A stretch of 12,836 nt of DNA from JBBUX01 sp037445775 (GTDB lineage Bacteria; Actinomycetota; Coriobacteriia; Anaerosomatales; PHET01). Of this stretch, positions 5,757 to 12,836 are shown in pieces. The stretch's first letter is position 1, and every line of letters starts with the position of its first letter. Where the stretch lies: positions 1 to 12,836 of the forward strand of contig JBBIJX010000046.1 in NCBI GenBank assembly GCA_037445775.1, read 5' to 3'. The translations under genes and the position numbers were made by a program. The notes under the pieces were generated by a model that was not told the DNA's origin, made no database searches, and saw only the letters and a list, made by a program, of their open reading frames with translations.

Positions 5757-7468
5757 CGCCGGCCGCGCCGACAGTCGTCGATGCCGGAGCCCTGTGGGGC
5801 GTAGAAGGCCTCGAAGCCCACGACGTCTTGGGGCCCGGTGGGCTCGCGACCGCACTCACCTCACCTGAGCGGCTCGTGAGCACGCTCGAACGCCTGCGGG
5901 ACGAAAGGGGCTTCACACATCTCACACTCCTCACCGCCCGGGAGTGCGTACCCGAGGATGCACAGGAGACCGATACCGGCGGCGTCGACCTCGTCTACGG
6001 GCTCTCGCGTCACAGTGACCACACGACCGTCATCGTGACAGTGCCGCTCGCAGAAGACGCGCTCTGCGCGCCTACCATCTCGTGTCTGTGGCCGGGAGCG
6101 AATCCACTCGAGCGCGAGGTCTACGACCTGTTCGGCGTCGTATTCGAAGGCCATCCTGACCTCACTCGCATCGTGTTGCGCGACGACTTCGTGGGCCATC
6201 CGCTTCGCAAGTCCTTCGAGCTCTCGCCCAACGGAGTCAGCGCTGAAGAGGTGCTCGCAGCCGCAGCCACGCACGGCGATATCCTGCCAGACGGCGCGTC
6301 GCCCGAAGGGCCGTGCGCGACGGACCAACTGAGCCCCTTCGCGGCGGCGGCGCTTCCGGGCGATCCGGAGCTGCGATCGGAGCGCCTCATACTGAACATG
6401 GGGCCGCAGCACCCCAGCATGCACGGCGTGCTCCACCTGTGGCTCGCCCTCGACGGCGAGCAGGTCGTCGCGGCGCAGCCCACCCACGGCTACCTGCACC
6501 GCTGCATCGAGAAGCTGTGCGAAGCGCGAACGTACCGCGCGTGTACGACGCTCATGGACCGCTGCGACTACGTATCGGGCTTCCAGACCGAACTCGCGTT
6601 GATGCTCGCACTCGAGGAGCTGGCCGGCATCGAGACCACGCCGAAGGCCGACTACATCCGCGTGCTGATGAGCGAGCTCGTGCGCATCACAAGCCACCAC
6701 ACGTGGTACGCGGCCGCTGGGCTCGATACCGGCGCGCTCACTCCGTTCCTCTACGCCTTCATCGACCGCGAGCTCATCGTCGACTTCTTCGAAGAGGTCA
6801 CGGGCGCCCGCATGATGTTCAACTACCTGAGGCCCGGAGGCGTGAAGGACGACATCCCGCCCGCGTCCGCCGCCCGCATGCTCGACTACCTCAAAGGGTT
6901 CGACCGCGCCGTGGACGAGTACGAGGCGCTGCTGACGAACAACGAGGTGTTCCGGGCGCGCACGCGCGGCATCGGCATCCTGGAGCCGCGCGACGCGGTC
7001 GCCTACGGGGTCACCGGGCCTATGGCGCGCGCCTCGGGGGTCGACATCGACGTGCGGCGCGACGAGCCCTACTCCGCCTACGACCGTATCCCCGTGAACG
7101 TGGCCCTCGCCGAAGTCGGCGACACGTTCGACCGCTACACCGTCCGCATCGCCGAGATGCGCGAGTCCGCGCGCATCGCTCGCGCCGCGCTCGAAGGCAT
7201 GCCGGAGGGGCCGCACGTCGCGGAGGGTGTCGGCCGCGTGATCCGCCCGCCCCGGGGCGCTGCGTTCCGCAAGGTGGAGAGCTCACGCGGCGAACTCGGC
7301 ATCTACGTCGTGAGCGACGGCGGACCGCAGCCGTGGCGCCTCAAGGTGCGCTCCCCCGCCTTCTCGAACCTCCACGTCGCACCTCTGCTGCTTGAGGGCC
7401 TTCGCATCGGTGACGTCGTCGCCGTACTCGGCTCGGTCGACGTCGTCATGGGGGAGATCGACCGATGA
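5753..7468 (+). CDS. nuoCD: Fused complex I subunits C and D (30 kDa and 49 kDa)
   Basis: One 571-residue frame joins two peripheral subunits. Residues about 15-155 are NuoC: EREVYDLFGVVFEGHPDL (120-137) and DDFVGHPLRKSF (144-155) are its signature. A linker of about 50 residues, rich in Ala and Pro, follows. NuoD runs from about 210 to the end, with NMGPQHPSMHGVLHL (215-229), where the histidines face the quinone. Downstream come THGYLHRCIEKLCEARTY, MDRCDYVSG with the quinone-site tyrosine, RPGGVKDD, and the terminal GSVDVVMGEIDR. In the complex this module binds quinone above the membrane arm and supports NuoB. The GTG at 5753 overlaps the nuoB stop (GTGA). The fusion is as in E. coli; most actinobacteria I know of have separate nuoC and nuoD. 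No frameshift is seen. Confidence 0.95.
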   Translation: MTPAAPTVVDAGALWGVEGLEAHDVLGPGGLATALTSPERLVSTLERLRDERGFTHLTLLTARECVPEDAQETDTGGVDLVYGLSRHSDHTTVIVTVPLAEDALCAPTISCLWPGANPLEREVYDLFGVVFEGHPDLTRIVLRDDFVGHPLRKSFELSPNGVSAEEVLAAAATHGDILPDGASPEGPCATDQLSPFAAAALPGDPELRSERLILNMGPQHPSMHGVLHLWLALDGEQVVAAQPTHGYLHRCIEKLCEARTYRACTTLMDRCDYVSGFQTELALMLALEELAGIETTPKADYIRVLMSELVRITSHHTWYAAAGLDTGALTPFLYAFIDRELIVDFFEEVTGARMMFNYLRPGGVKDDIPPASAARMLDYLKGFDRAVDEYEALLTNNEVFRARTRGIGILEPRDAVAYGVTGPMARASGVDIDVRRDEPYSAYDRIPVNVALAEVGDTFDRYTVRIAEMRESARIARAALEGMPEGPHVAEGVGRVIRPPRGAAFRKVESSRGELGIYVVSDGGPQPWRLKVRSPAFSNLHVAPLLLEGLRIGDVVAVLGSVDVVMGEIDR

Positions 7469-8562
7469 GCGACGTCACGAGGGTACTCTTCGGCATCGTG
7501 GTGCTCGTGGTCATCGTGCTCATCAACACCGTCGTCGTGATGTGGGTCGAGCGCAAACTGCTCGGTCACCTTCAGTCACGCCTCGGTCCCATGCGCACCG
7601 GCTACCACGGCGCGCTCCAGCCCTTCGCCGACGCGCTCAAACTCCTGGGCAAAGAGGACCTCACGCCCGCCGGAGCGTCACGCACGCTCTTCCTCATCGC
7701 ACCGCTCATCGCGTTCGCCCCGTCACTTCTAATCTACTCCGCCATGCCGTGGGTGGAGCAGATCGCCGGCTTCAGCTTCGACGTGGGCATCTTCATGCTC
7801 TTCGCGATCGCCGCGGCGTTCCCGGTGGGGATCCTTGTCGCGGGATGGGCGTCACACAACAAGTACTCGCTCATCGGCGGTTTCCGCTCCGCAGCGCAGC
7901 AGATCAGCTACGAAGTCCCCATGATCATCGCGGCGATGGGCGTCGTGATGCTCGCCGAGTCGATGAAGCTCGAGACGATCGTCGAGAAGCAGGAGACGCT
8001 CTGGAACATCGTCACGCAGCCCTTCGCCTTCCTCGTCTTCTTCATCGCTCTCCTCGCCGAGCTCAACCGTGTTCCCTTCGACATGCCCGAAGCGGAGTCC
8101 GAACTAGTCGCCGGGTTCAACACCGAGTACTCGAGCATGCGCTTCGCGCTGTTCTTCGTCGCCGAATACATGAACGTCTTCACGTGGTCACTCATCTGCG
8201 TGCTGCTGTTCTTCGGCGGGTGGAGCGGACCGGTACTGCCCGGGATCGTGTGGCTGCTGATCAAGACCTACGCGCTCATCTGTGTGATCATCTGGATCCG
8301 CGGAACGTTCCCGCGCGTGCGCGTCGACCAGTTGATGGAGGTCGGCTGGAAACTGCTGATCCCGGCCTCGTTGCTGAACCTGCTCATCACGGCAGCAGGC
8401 GTGATCACGGGGACGTTCGGGCTTGTCGTGGCGGAGCTTGCCGCGGCTGCGGCGCTCGTCTGGATCGTGAGCCGCATCGGAGCCCGCGCGGGCGACCGGA
8501 CACGCGAGGCTGCACTCGCTGCGCGGCGTGACGCCGCATCGGGCGGGGCGGTGTCGCCGTGA
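7465..8562 (+). CDS. nuoH: Complex I subunit H (ND1 family)
   Basis: NuoH anchors the peripheral arm and forms most of the quinone tunnel and the charged route into the membrane arm. The 365-residue product has about eight membrane helices. Signatures seen: VERKLLGHLQSRLGPMRTG (28-46); GGFRSAAQQISYEVP (138-152); the acidic loop AELNRVPFDMPEAESELVAG (198-217), continuing into FNTEYS; and IRGTFPRVRVDQLMEVGWK (278-296). The Glu-rich loop expected for proton coupling is intact. The last 30 residues form an Ala/Arg-rich tail. The ATG overlaps the nuoCD stop (ATGA), with a GGGGGAGA ribosome binding site. The stop overlaps nuoI as GTGA. In complete complex I operons nuoE, nuoF and nuoG normally lie between nuoD and nuoH; here nothing does. 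Confidence 0.96.
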   Translation: MSDVTRVLFGIVVLVVIVLINTVVVMWVERKLLGHLQSRLGPMRTGYHGALQPFADALKLLGKEDLTPAGASRTLFLIAPLIAFAPSLLIYSAMPWVEQIAGFSFDVGIFMLFAIAAAFPVGILVAGWASHNKYSLIGGFRSAAQQISYEVPMIIAAMGVVMLAESMKLETIVEKQETLWNIVTQPFAFLVFFIALLAELNRVPFDMPEAESELVAGFNTEYSSMRFALFFVAEYMNVFTWSLICVLLFFGGWSGPVLPGIVWLLIKTYALICVIIWIRGTFPRVRVDQLMEVGWKLLIPASLLNLLITAAGVITGTFGLVVAELAAAAALVWIVSRIGARAGDRTREAALAARRDAASGGAVSP

Positions 8563-9014
8563 TCGGGATGCTCAAGGGCATGGCGACCACCGCACGCCAC
8601 CTCTTCATGCCAACGTTCAACGCCGGCTACCCGGGCATACCCAAGGTGTTGCCTGAGCGAAGCCGCAGCTCGTTCGTGCTGCCGCTCGACGACGACGGGC
8701 TGCCGCTGTGCAAGAGCTGCCAGCTGTGCGCGAAGAGCTGCCCGGACAGCGCGATCATCATCGAGTCCGAGAAGGCCGCAGACGGGCCGGGACGCGTGCT
8801 GACGCGCTTCACGATCGACCTGGGGCTGTGCATGTACTGCGGCATCTGCGTGGAGATGTGCACGTCGTCAGGGCTCGCTCATGCGGGCGAGTTCGAGAAC
8901 GCCACGCACATTCGCGAAGAAACGCTCCTCGTGCTCTTCGACCGCGCGCGAGACGCCAAGGGTGCGACTCCAGCGACCGGAAACAGCCCGGTAGTCGGCG
9001 AGGGCACTTCATGA
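8559..9014 (+). CDS. nuoI: Complex I subunit I, 2[4Fe-4S] ferredoxin-type (TYKY family)
   Basis: NuoI carries clusters N6a and N6b and passes electrons to N2 in NuoB. The 151-residue product has two cluster motifs, CKSCQLCAKSCP (51-62) and CMYCGICVEMC (91-101). The first is canonical. In the second the usual proline after the last cysteine is replaced (CTSSGLAHAG). A conserved FTIDLGLC precedes the second motif, and GEFENATH follows as in the family. The C-terminus has about 25 residues of low-complexity tail. The GTG at 8559 overlaps the nuoH stop as GTGA; an ATG three codons later is an alternative start. With no nuoEFG in the operon, NuoI is the outermost visible cluster subunit and the likely docking point for an external electron donor (inference). 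Confidence 0.93.
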   Translation: MIGMLKGMATTARHLFMPTFNAGYPGIPKVLPERSRSSFVLPLDDDGLPLCKSCQLCAKSCPDSAIIIESEKAADGPGRVLTRFTIDLGLCMYCGICVEMCTSSGLAHAGEFENATHIREETLLVLFDRARDAKGATPATGNSPVVGEGTS

Positions 9015-9532
9015 GCGCAGACACCGTGATGTTCTACCTCTACGCTGCGGTGGCCGTGGCCGGCGCGCTCGGGCTCGTGCTCGCACGCCAGCTCGTACAT
9101 GCGGTGCTCTGCCTGTTCGCGACGCTCTTCGCTATCGCTGCGCTCTACCTGCTCTTGGGCAAGGAGTTCCTCGCGGCGATGCAGCTGTTCGTCTACGGCG
9201 GCGCGATCACCGTGCTCGTGCTGTTCGTACTCATGCTCGCGCGCCCTGACCCCATCGCCCAAGCCGTCCGGAGCGGCCCCACGCGCTGGATCTCGCTCGC
9301 TTTGTGCGCGACGTTCTTCGGCTACCTAGCGTTCATCCTCAGCAGTTCGTCATGGCAGACCGCCGACGCGCACGCTCACGACACCGCGTCGCTCGCGACG
9401 ATCCTGTTCTCGCGCTATGTGCTGCCCTTCGAGGTGGCGGGACTCGTGCTCACCATCGCGCTCATAGGCTCCATCGTGCTCGCGCGCGAAGAGCCCCCGG
9501 ACTCCGAGGAGCCGGAGGAGGGCGCAGCGTGA
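9011..9532 (+). CDS. nuoJ: Complex I subunit J (ND6 family)
   Basis: This is a membrane-arm subunit between NuoA/NuoH and NuoK. The 173-residue product has five predicted helices. The family core LFVYGGAITVLVLFVLML (59-76) contains the conserved tyrosine and the glycine pair of the TM3 pi-bulge, which is linked to conformational coupling. The last helix (about 139-160) is followed by an acidic tail, EEPPDSEEPEEG. The ATG overlaps the nuoI stop (ATGA) with GCGAGGGC upstream. The stop overlaps nuoK as GTGA, with GGAGGAGGG before it serving as the nuoK ribosome binding site. Length and spacing are normal. Confidence 0.93.
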   Translation: MSADTVMFYLYAAVAVAGALGLVLARQLVHAVLCLFATLFAIAALYLLLGKEFLAAMQLFVYGGAITVLVLFVLMLARPDPIAQAVRSGPTRWISLALCATFFGYLAFILSSSSWQTADAHAHDTASLATILFSRYVLPFEVAGLVLTIALIGSIVLAREEPPDSEEPEEGAA

Positions 9533-9837
9533 TCGGCCTCAACCACTACCTCGTGCTCGCCGCCTTGCTCTTCTGCATCGGGCTTTTCGGCGTGCTCACG
9601 TCGCGGAGCGCGCTGCGCGTCGTCGTCTGCGTCGAGCTGTTGCTCAACGCCGTGAATCTGAACCTCGCCGCCTTCTCGGTCTATGTCGCGCCGAAGGAGG
9701 CCGTCGGGGCGAGTTTTGTGATCTTCCTCATGGTGATCGCCGCCGCCGAGGTGGGGCTTGCACTCGCCCTCGTGCTGACGCTCAACCGCACAACCGACAT
9801 CGAAGCCATCGACCGCATCAGCGCACTGAGGGGGTGA
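9529..9837 (+). CDS. nuoK: Complex I subunit K (ND4L family)
   Basis: The 102-residue product has three helices, normal for the family. It contains the two membrane-embedded glutamates that carry protons in the E-channel: Glu36 in VVVCVELLLNAVNLNL and Glu74 in IAAAEVGLALAL. Both match the essential glutamates of E. coli NuoK. The N-terminal IGLNHYLVLAALLFCIGLFG is typical. The GTG at 9529 overlaps the nuoJ stop and follows a strong GGAGG. This was the only frame with NuoK sequence. nuoL starts three bases after the stop. Confidence 0.95.
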   Translation: MIGLNHYLVLAALLFCIGLFGVLTSRSALRVVVCVELLLNAVNLNLAAFSVYVAPKEAVGASFVIFLMVIAAAEVGLALALVLTLNRTTDIEAIDRISALRG

Positions 9838-9840
9838 CGG

Positions 9841-11763
9841 GTGACGCCGCTTGAACACGCCTGGGTGCTGCCGTTGCTGCCTCTCGCGGTCTTCGTGTTC
9901 GTGCTCGCGACCGGCCGCCGGCTGCCGGAGCTCGTCGCGCCCGTGTTGGGCATCGTCGCCACGGGTACCGTCTTCCTCGCGTCTCTCGGGATGCTCGCCG
10001 CGACCGCGGCCGGGAGCGTCGCCGACATCTCTGTCCCGTGGTTCAGCGCCGGGTCCGTCACGGTCGAGATCGGCATCCGCGTCGACCCGCTCGCAGCGGT
10101 CATGGTCGCGGTGGTCTCCTTCGTGAGCGCGCTCGTGCAGCTCTACTCGATCGGCTACCTGCACGGCGAGGAGCGCTTCCGCTGGTTCTACGGCGCCATA
10201 TCGCTGTTCACGGCCGCGATGCTCGGCGTCGTGCTGGCGAACGGCTGGCTGCTCATGTACATGTGCTGGGAACTCATGGGCCTCGCCTCGTACCTGCTCA
10301 TCGGCTTCTGGTACGAGAAGGGCGACGCGCCGGCCGCGGCGATGAAGGCGTTCATCGTCACGCGTATCGGCGATGTGGGCTTCGCGCTCGCACTCGTCCT
10401 GATCTGGCTGAACACCGGCACGTTCACGTTCGAGCCGGTCTTCGCCGCTGTCGAGCACGGCTCGTGGGCGGGGCCGACACTCGCTGCGGCGGCGCTTCTG
10501 CTGTTCGCCGGCGCAATGGGCAAGAGCGCGCAGTTCCCGCTGCACGTGTGGCTTCCCGACGCGATGGCCGGCCCGACGCCGGGTTCGGCTCTCATCCATG
10601 CGGCGACGATGGTGGCCGCCGGCGTCTACCTGGTCGCGCGCTCGTTCCCGCTCTTCGAGGCTAGCCCCTCCACGCTCATGGTCGTTGGCGTCGTGGGGAC
10701 GATCACGGCAGTCATGGGCGCGCTGATCGCGCTCGCGCAAAACGACATCAAGAAGGTGCTCGCTTACTCGACGATCTCCCAGCTCGGCTACATGTTCCTC
10801 GCGCTCGGCACCGGAAACTGGGTCGCCGCGATCTTTCACCTGATGACCCACGCGTTCTTCAAGGCGCTGCTCTTCCTGGGCGCGGGCAGTGTCATCCACG
10901 CAACGAAGACCCAAGACCTGCACGAGCTTGGCGGGCTGTGGCGGAAGATGCCGGCCACCACGGTGACATGGTGTCTCGGCGCGCTCTCGCTCGCGGGCAT
11001 CCCGCCGCTCGCCGGTTTCTGGAGCAAGGACGAGATACTGCTCTCCGCGCTCCATACCGATCAGTACGGCTTCCTCCTCGCCGGTGTAGTGACCGCGGCG
11101 CTCACCGCCTTCTACATGGCGCGAACGACGTTCCTCGCGTTCTTCGTCAAGCCCGGTGCGCACAGCCAGAGCGCGCACGCACACGAGGCGCCTTGGGTCA
11201 TGACGGTGCCGCTCGTGGTGCTGGCGGCGCTCGCTGTCCTCGTGGGACTCGTGGGCTCACCGGTGACCGGCTACGCCTTCGGGTCGTTCCTCGGCGAGCA
11301 CGCCAAGGCGCACGCCGAAGTCCTGCTCCCCGCGATCGCTGTGGGCGTCGCGCTCGCGGGGATAGCACTCGCGTGGTCGAGCTACCTGAAACACGTACCC
11401 GAGCCGGACCGCTACTTCCGCGCACGTTTCGTCTCCGGCGTGCTCGCCAGAAGCTTCCTCATCGACGAGCTCTACGAGAACGTCATCGTCAGGCCGCTCA
11501 TGGCCACCTCCGCCCTCCTGCGCCGTATCGACCACGCAGTCATCGACGGTGTGGTACGCGCGTTCGGGGTGATCGGGCTGTTCGTCGGCGGTGTGCTCGC
11601 ACGCTTCGACCGTGCTGGTATCGACGGGGCCGTCGACGGGATGGCAACCTCGGTCAGTTCAGGGGGCGAACAGGTGCGGCGCATCCAGAACGGCAACGTA
11701 CAGACCTACCTGCTCCTGCTCGTCGCGAGCATCGTCGTGCTTGTGGTGGTGTTCGCCAGATGA
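9841..11763 (+). CDS. nuoL: Complex I subunit L, distal antiporter-like proton pump (ND5 family)
   Basis: The 640-residue product is an antiporter-like subunit with a C-terminal lateral helix that clamps the membrane arm. Key residues are present: Glu144 in MCWELMGLASYLL, Lys228 in AGAMGKSAQFPLHVWLPDAM, DIKKVLAYSTISQLGYM, the THAFFKALLFLGAGSVIHA lysine region, and GFWSKDEIL. The N-terminal numbering nearly coincides with E. coli NuoL. The long amphipathic region near 530-600 and the terminal RRIQNGNVQTYLLLLVASIV fit the lateral helix and last transmembrane helix. A His-rich loop (HSQSAHAHE) lies near 440. The GTG start has GAGGGGG upstream that overlaps the nuoK stop. The stop overlaps nuoM (ATGA). 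Confidence 0.96.
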   Translation: MTPLEHAWVLPLLPLAVFVFVLATGRRLPELVAPVLGIVATGTVFLASLGMLAATAAGSVADISVPWFSAGSVTVEIGIRVDPLAAVMVAVVSFVSALVQLYSIGYLHGEERFRWFYGAISLFTAAMLGVVLANGWLLMYMCWELMGLASYLLIGFWYEKGDAPAAAMKAFIVTRIGDVGFALALVLIWLNTGTFTFEPVFAAVEHGSWAGPTLAAAALLLFAGAMGKSAQFPLHVWLPDAMAGPTPGSALIHAATMVAAGVYLVARSFPLFEASPSTLMVVGVVGTITAVMGALIALAQNDIKKVLAYSTISQLGYMFLALGTGNWVAAIFHLMTHAFFKALLFLGAGSVIHATKTQDLHELGGLWRKMPATTVTWCLGALSLAGIPPLAGFWSKDEILLSALHTDQYGFLLAGVVTAALTAFYMARTTFLAFFVKPGAHSQSAHAHEAPWVMTVPLVVLAALAVLVGLVGSPVTGYAFGSFLGEHAKAHAEVLLPAIAVGVALAGIALAWSSYLKHVPEPDRYFRARFVSGVLARSFLIDELYENVIVRPLMATSALLRRIDHAVIDGVVRAFGVIGLFVGGVLARFDRAGIDGAVDGMATSVSSGGEQVRRIQNGNVQTYLLLLVASIVVLVVVFAR

Positions 11764-12836
11764 CGACGATGCCAGTGCTCTCGATCATCGTGCTGACTCC
11801 GGCACTCGCCGGCGTACTCATCGCGCTCGCGGGTCGCGGCCCCCACGTGCCGCGCGCGATCGCCGCGGCCGCCGGCACGATCTGCCTTTGCGCGTGCGCG
11901 TGGGTCTACGCTACCTACGACCGAGCCGCTGCCGGGCTCCAGTTCATCGAGAGCGTCGAGTGGATCCCTTCGCTCGGCATCAGTTATGCACTCGGCGTCG
12001 ACGGGATCTCTGTGCCCATGCTGCTGCTGATGGGCATAGTCATGTTCACTGGCGTTCTCGCGTCATGGGACATCACGGAGCGGCCGCGTGAGTTCTTCGC
12101 GCTGCTCATGCTGCTCGTCACCGGAGTGTTCGGCGTGTTCGCGGCGACCGACGCGTTCCTGCTCTTCTTCTTCTACGAGATGGCCGTCGTTCCCATGTAC
12201 CTGCTCATCGCGGTCTGGGGCTCGACGCGCAAGGACTACTCCGCGATGAAGCTCACGCTCTTCCTGTTCGCCGGGAGCGCGGCGCTGCTCATCGCGCTGG
12301 TCTTGATCTACTGGCAGGCCGGAGCCGGCACATTCGACCTGGTGACGTGGGCGCAGACGGCGTTCCCTCCGGAGTTCCAGCGCTGGGCCTTCCTCCTCAC
12401 TTTCGTGGGCTTTGGCGCACTCGTGCCGATCTTCCCGCTGCACACCTGGTCGCCCGACGGCCACGTCGCAGCTCCAACCGCTGTCTCAATGATGCATGCC
12501 GGCGTGCTGCTCAAGTTGGGCGCCTACGGCATCATCCGTCTCGGAGTCGCGGTGTTTCCCGACGGGCTCTCGAACTGGGCCTCGCTCATCGCGGTCATCG
12601 GCGCGATCAACGTCGTCTACGGCGCGTTCTGCGCGATGAACCAGGCCGACCTCAAGTACGTGATCGGCTATTCGAGTGTGAGCCACATGGGCTACGTGCT
12701 CCTAGGGATAGCGATGATGAACCGCTTCGGGTTCGAGGGCGCCGTCTTCCAGATGTTCGCGCACGGGATCATGACCGCGCTCTTCTTCACCCTCATCGGC
12801 TACGTGTACGAGAGCACACACACGCGGCAGATCGCC
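11760..12836 (+). CDS. nuoM: Complex I subunit M, antiporter-like proton pump (ND4 family), truncated by window end
   Basis: The first 359 residues of an expected 490-550 are visible. The ATG overlaps the nuoL stop (ATGA); an ATG three codons later is possible. NuoM marks seen: LGVDGISVPMLLL (78-90); Glu140 in FFFYEMAVVPMYLL, matching the essential TM5 glutamate; VPIFPLHTWSPDGHVAAPTA (222-241); Lys252 in GVLLKLGAYGIIR; DLKYVIGYSSVSHMGYV; and FQMFAHGIMTALFF (His335). Residue 221, where most homologues have the TM7 lysine, is leucine (codon CTC at 12420-12422). The HTWSPDGH variant replaces the commoner HTWLPDAH. nuoN presumably follows outside the window. Confidence 0.95.
   Translation, partial: MTTMPVLSIIVLTPALAGVLIALAGRGPHVPRAIAAAAGTICLCACAWVYATYDRAAAGLQFIESVEWIPSLGISYALGVDGISVPMLLLMGIVMFTGVLASWDITERPREFFALLMLLVTGVFGVFAATDAFLLFFFYEMAVVPMYLLIAVWGSTRKDYSAMKLTLFLFAGSAALLIALVLIYWQAGAGTFDLVTWAQTAFPPEFQRWAFLLTFVGFGALVPIFPLHTWSPDGHVAAPTAVSMMHAGVLLKLGAYGIIRLGVAVFPDGLSNWASLIAVIGAINVVYGAFCAMNQADLKYVIGYSSVSHMGYVLLGIAMMNRFGFEGAVFQMFAHGIMTALFFTLIGYVYESTHTRQIA

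Noticed and set aside
5861..7216. 451-codon open frame on the minus strand, antisense to nuoCD
   Set aside because: It has no recognisable domain, and the NuoCD frame on the opposite strand explains the conservation.
9415..11184. 589-codon open frame on the minus strand, antisense to nuoJ-nuoK-nuoL
   Set aside because: The translation is an Arg/Glu/His/Asp-rich low-complexity product of the kind seen opposite hydrophobic GC-rich genes. The plus strand encodes clear NuoJ, NuoK and NuoL.

Overview
The window is high-GC bacterial DNA (roughly two thirds G+C by eye) with many GTG starts, and almost all of it is coding. I read it as an actinobacterium. The support is the adjacent argS-lysA pair, an arrangement well known from Actinomycetota such as Corynebacterium, plus codon use and a secreted HYR/PxKF-domain protein. 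A Coriobacteriia-like anaerobic or microaerobic lineage is my best guess, because the complex I operon lacks its NADH-oxidising genes. That placement is inference and no marker gene here settles it.

Left part. Positions 1-684 (+) hold the C-terminal end of a secreted or surface protein with HYR repeats and a PxKF-type domain. A convergent gap of about 100 bp with a small hairpin follows. Then come four minus-strand genes, listed in transcription order: a DUF4395-like membrane protein (4672-4199), a 70-residue protein with four cysteines (4197-3985), arginyl-tRNA synthetase (3883-2180) and diaminopimelate decarboxylase (2147-786). A candidate promoter lies just upstream of argS. argS and lysA, 32 nt apart, look like one transcript. 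The first two genes are separated by a single base.

Middle. A 218-bp divergent intergenic region (4673-4890) separates the minus-strand group from the nuo operon. It contains one perfect 7-bp inverted repeat with a 4-nt loop, and I see no convincing promoter in it.

Right part. Positions 4891-12836 (+) are a tightly packed complex I operon: nuoA, nuoB, a fused nuoCD, nuoH, nuoI, nuoJ, nuoK, nuoL and the start of nuoM, which is cut by the window end. Nearly every junction is an ATGA or GTGA overlap. There is no nuoE, nuoF or nuoG between nuoCD and nuoH, so the locus encodes the membrane arm plus the quinone-reducing connecting module, but no NADH-oxidising head. By family knowledge such 'headless' complexes take electrons from other donors, for example ferredoxin or F420H2. 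The donor here is not visible.

Points worth a second look are three: NuoM has Leu221 where most homologues have the TM7 proton-channel lysine, although NuoL keeps its own; the second cluster motif of NuoI lacks the usual proline after the last cysteine; and an unexplained membrane-protein/four-Cys-protein pair lies divergent to the operon. I found no mobile element, CRISPR array, tRNA or rRNA.
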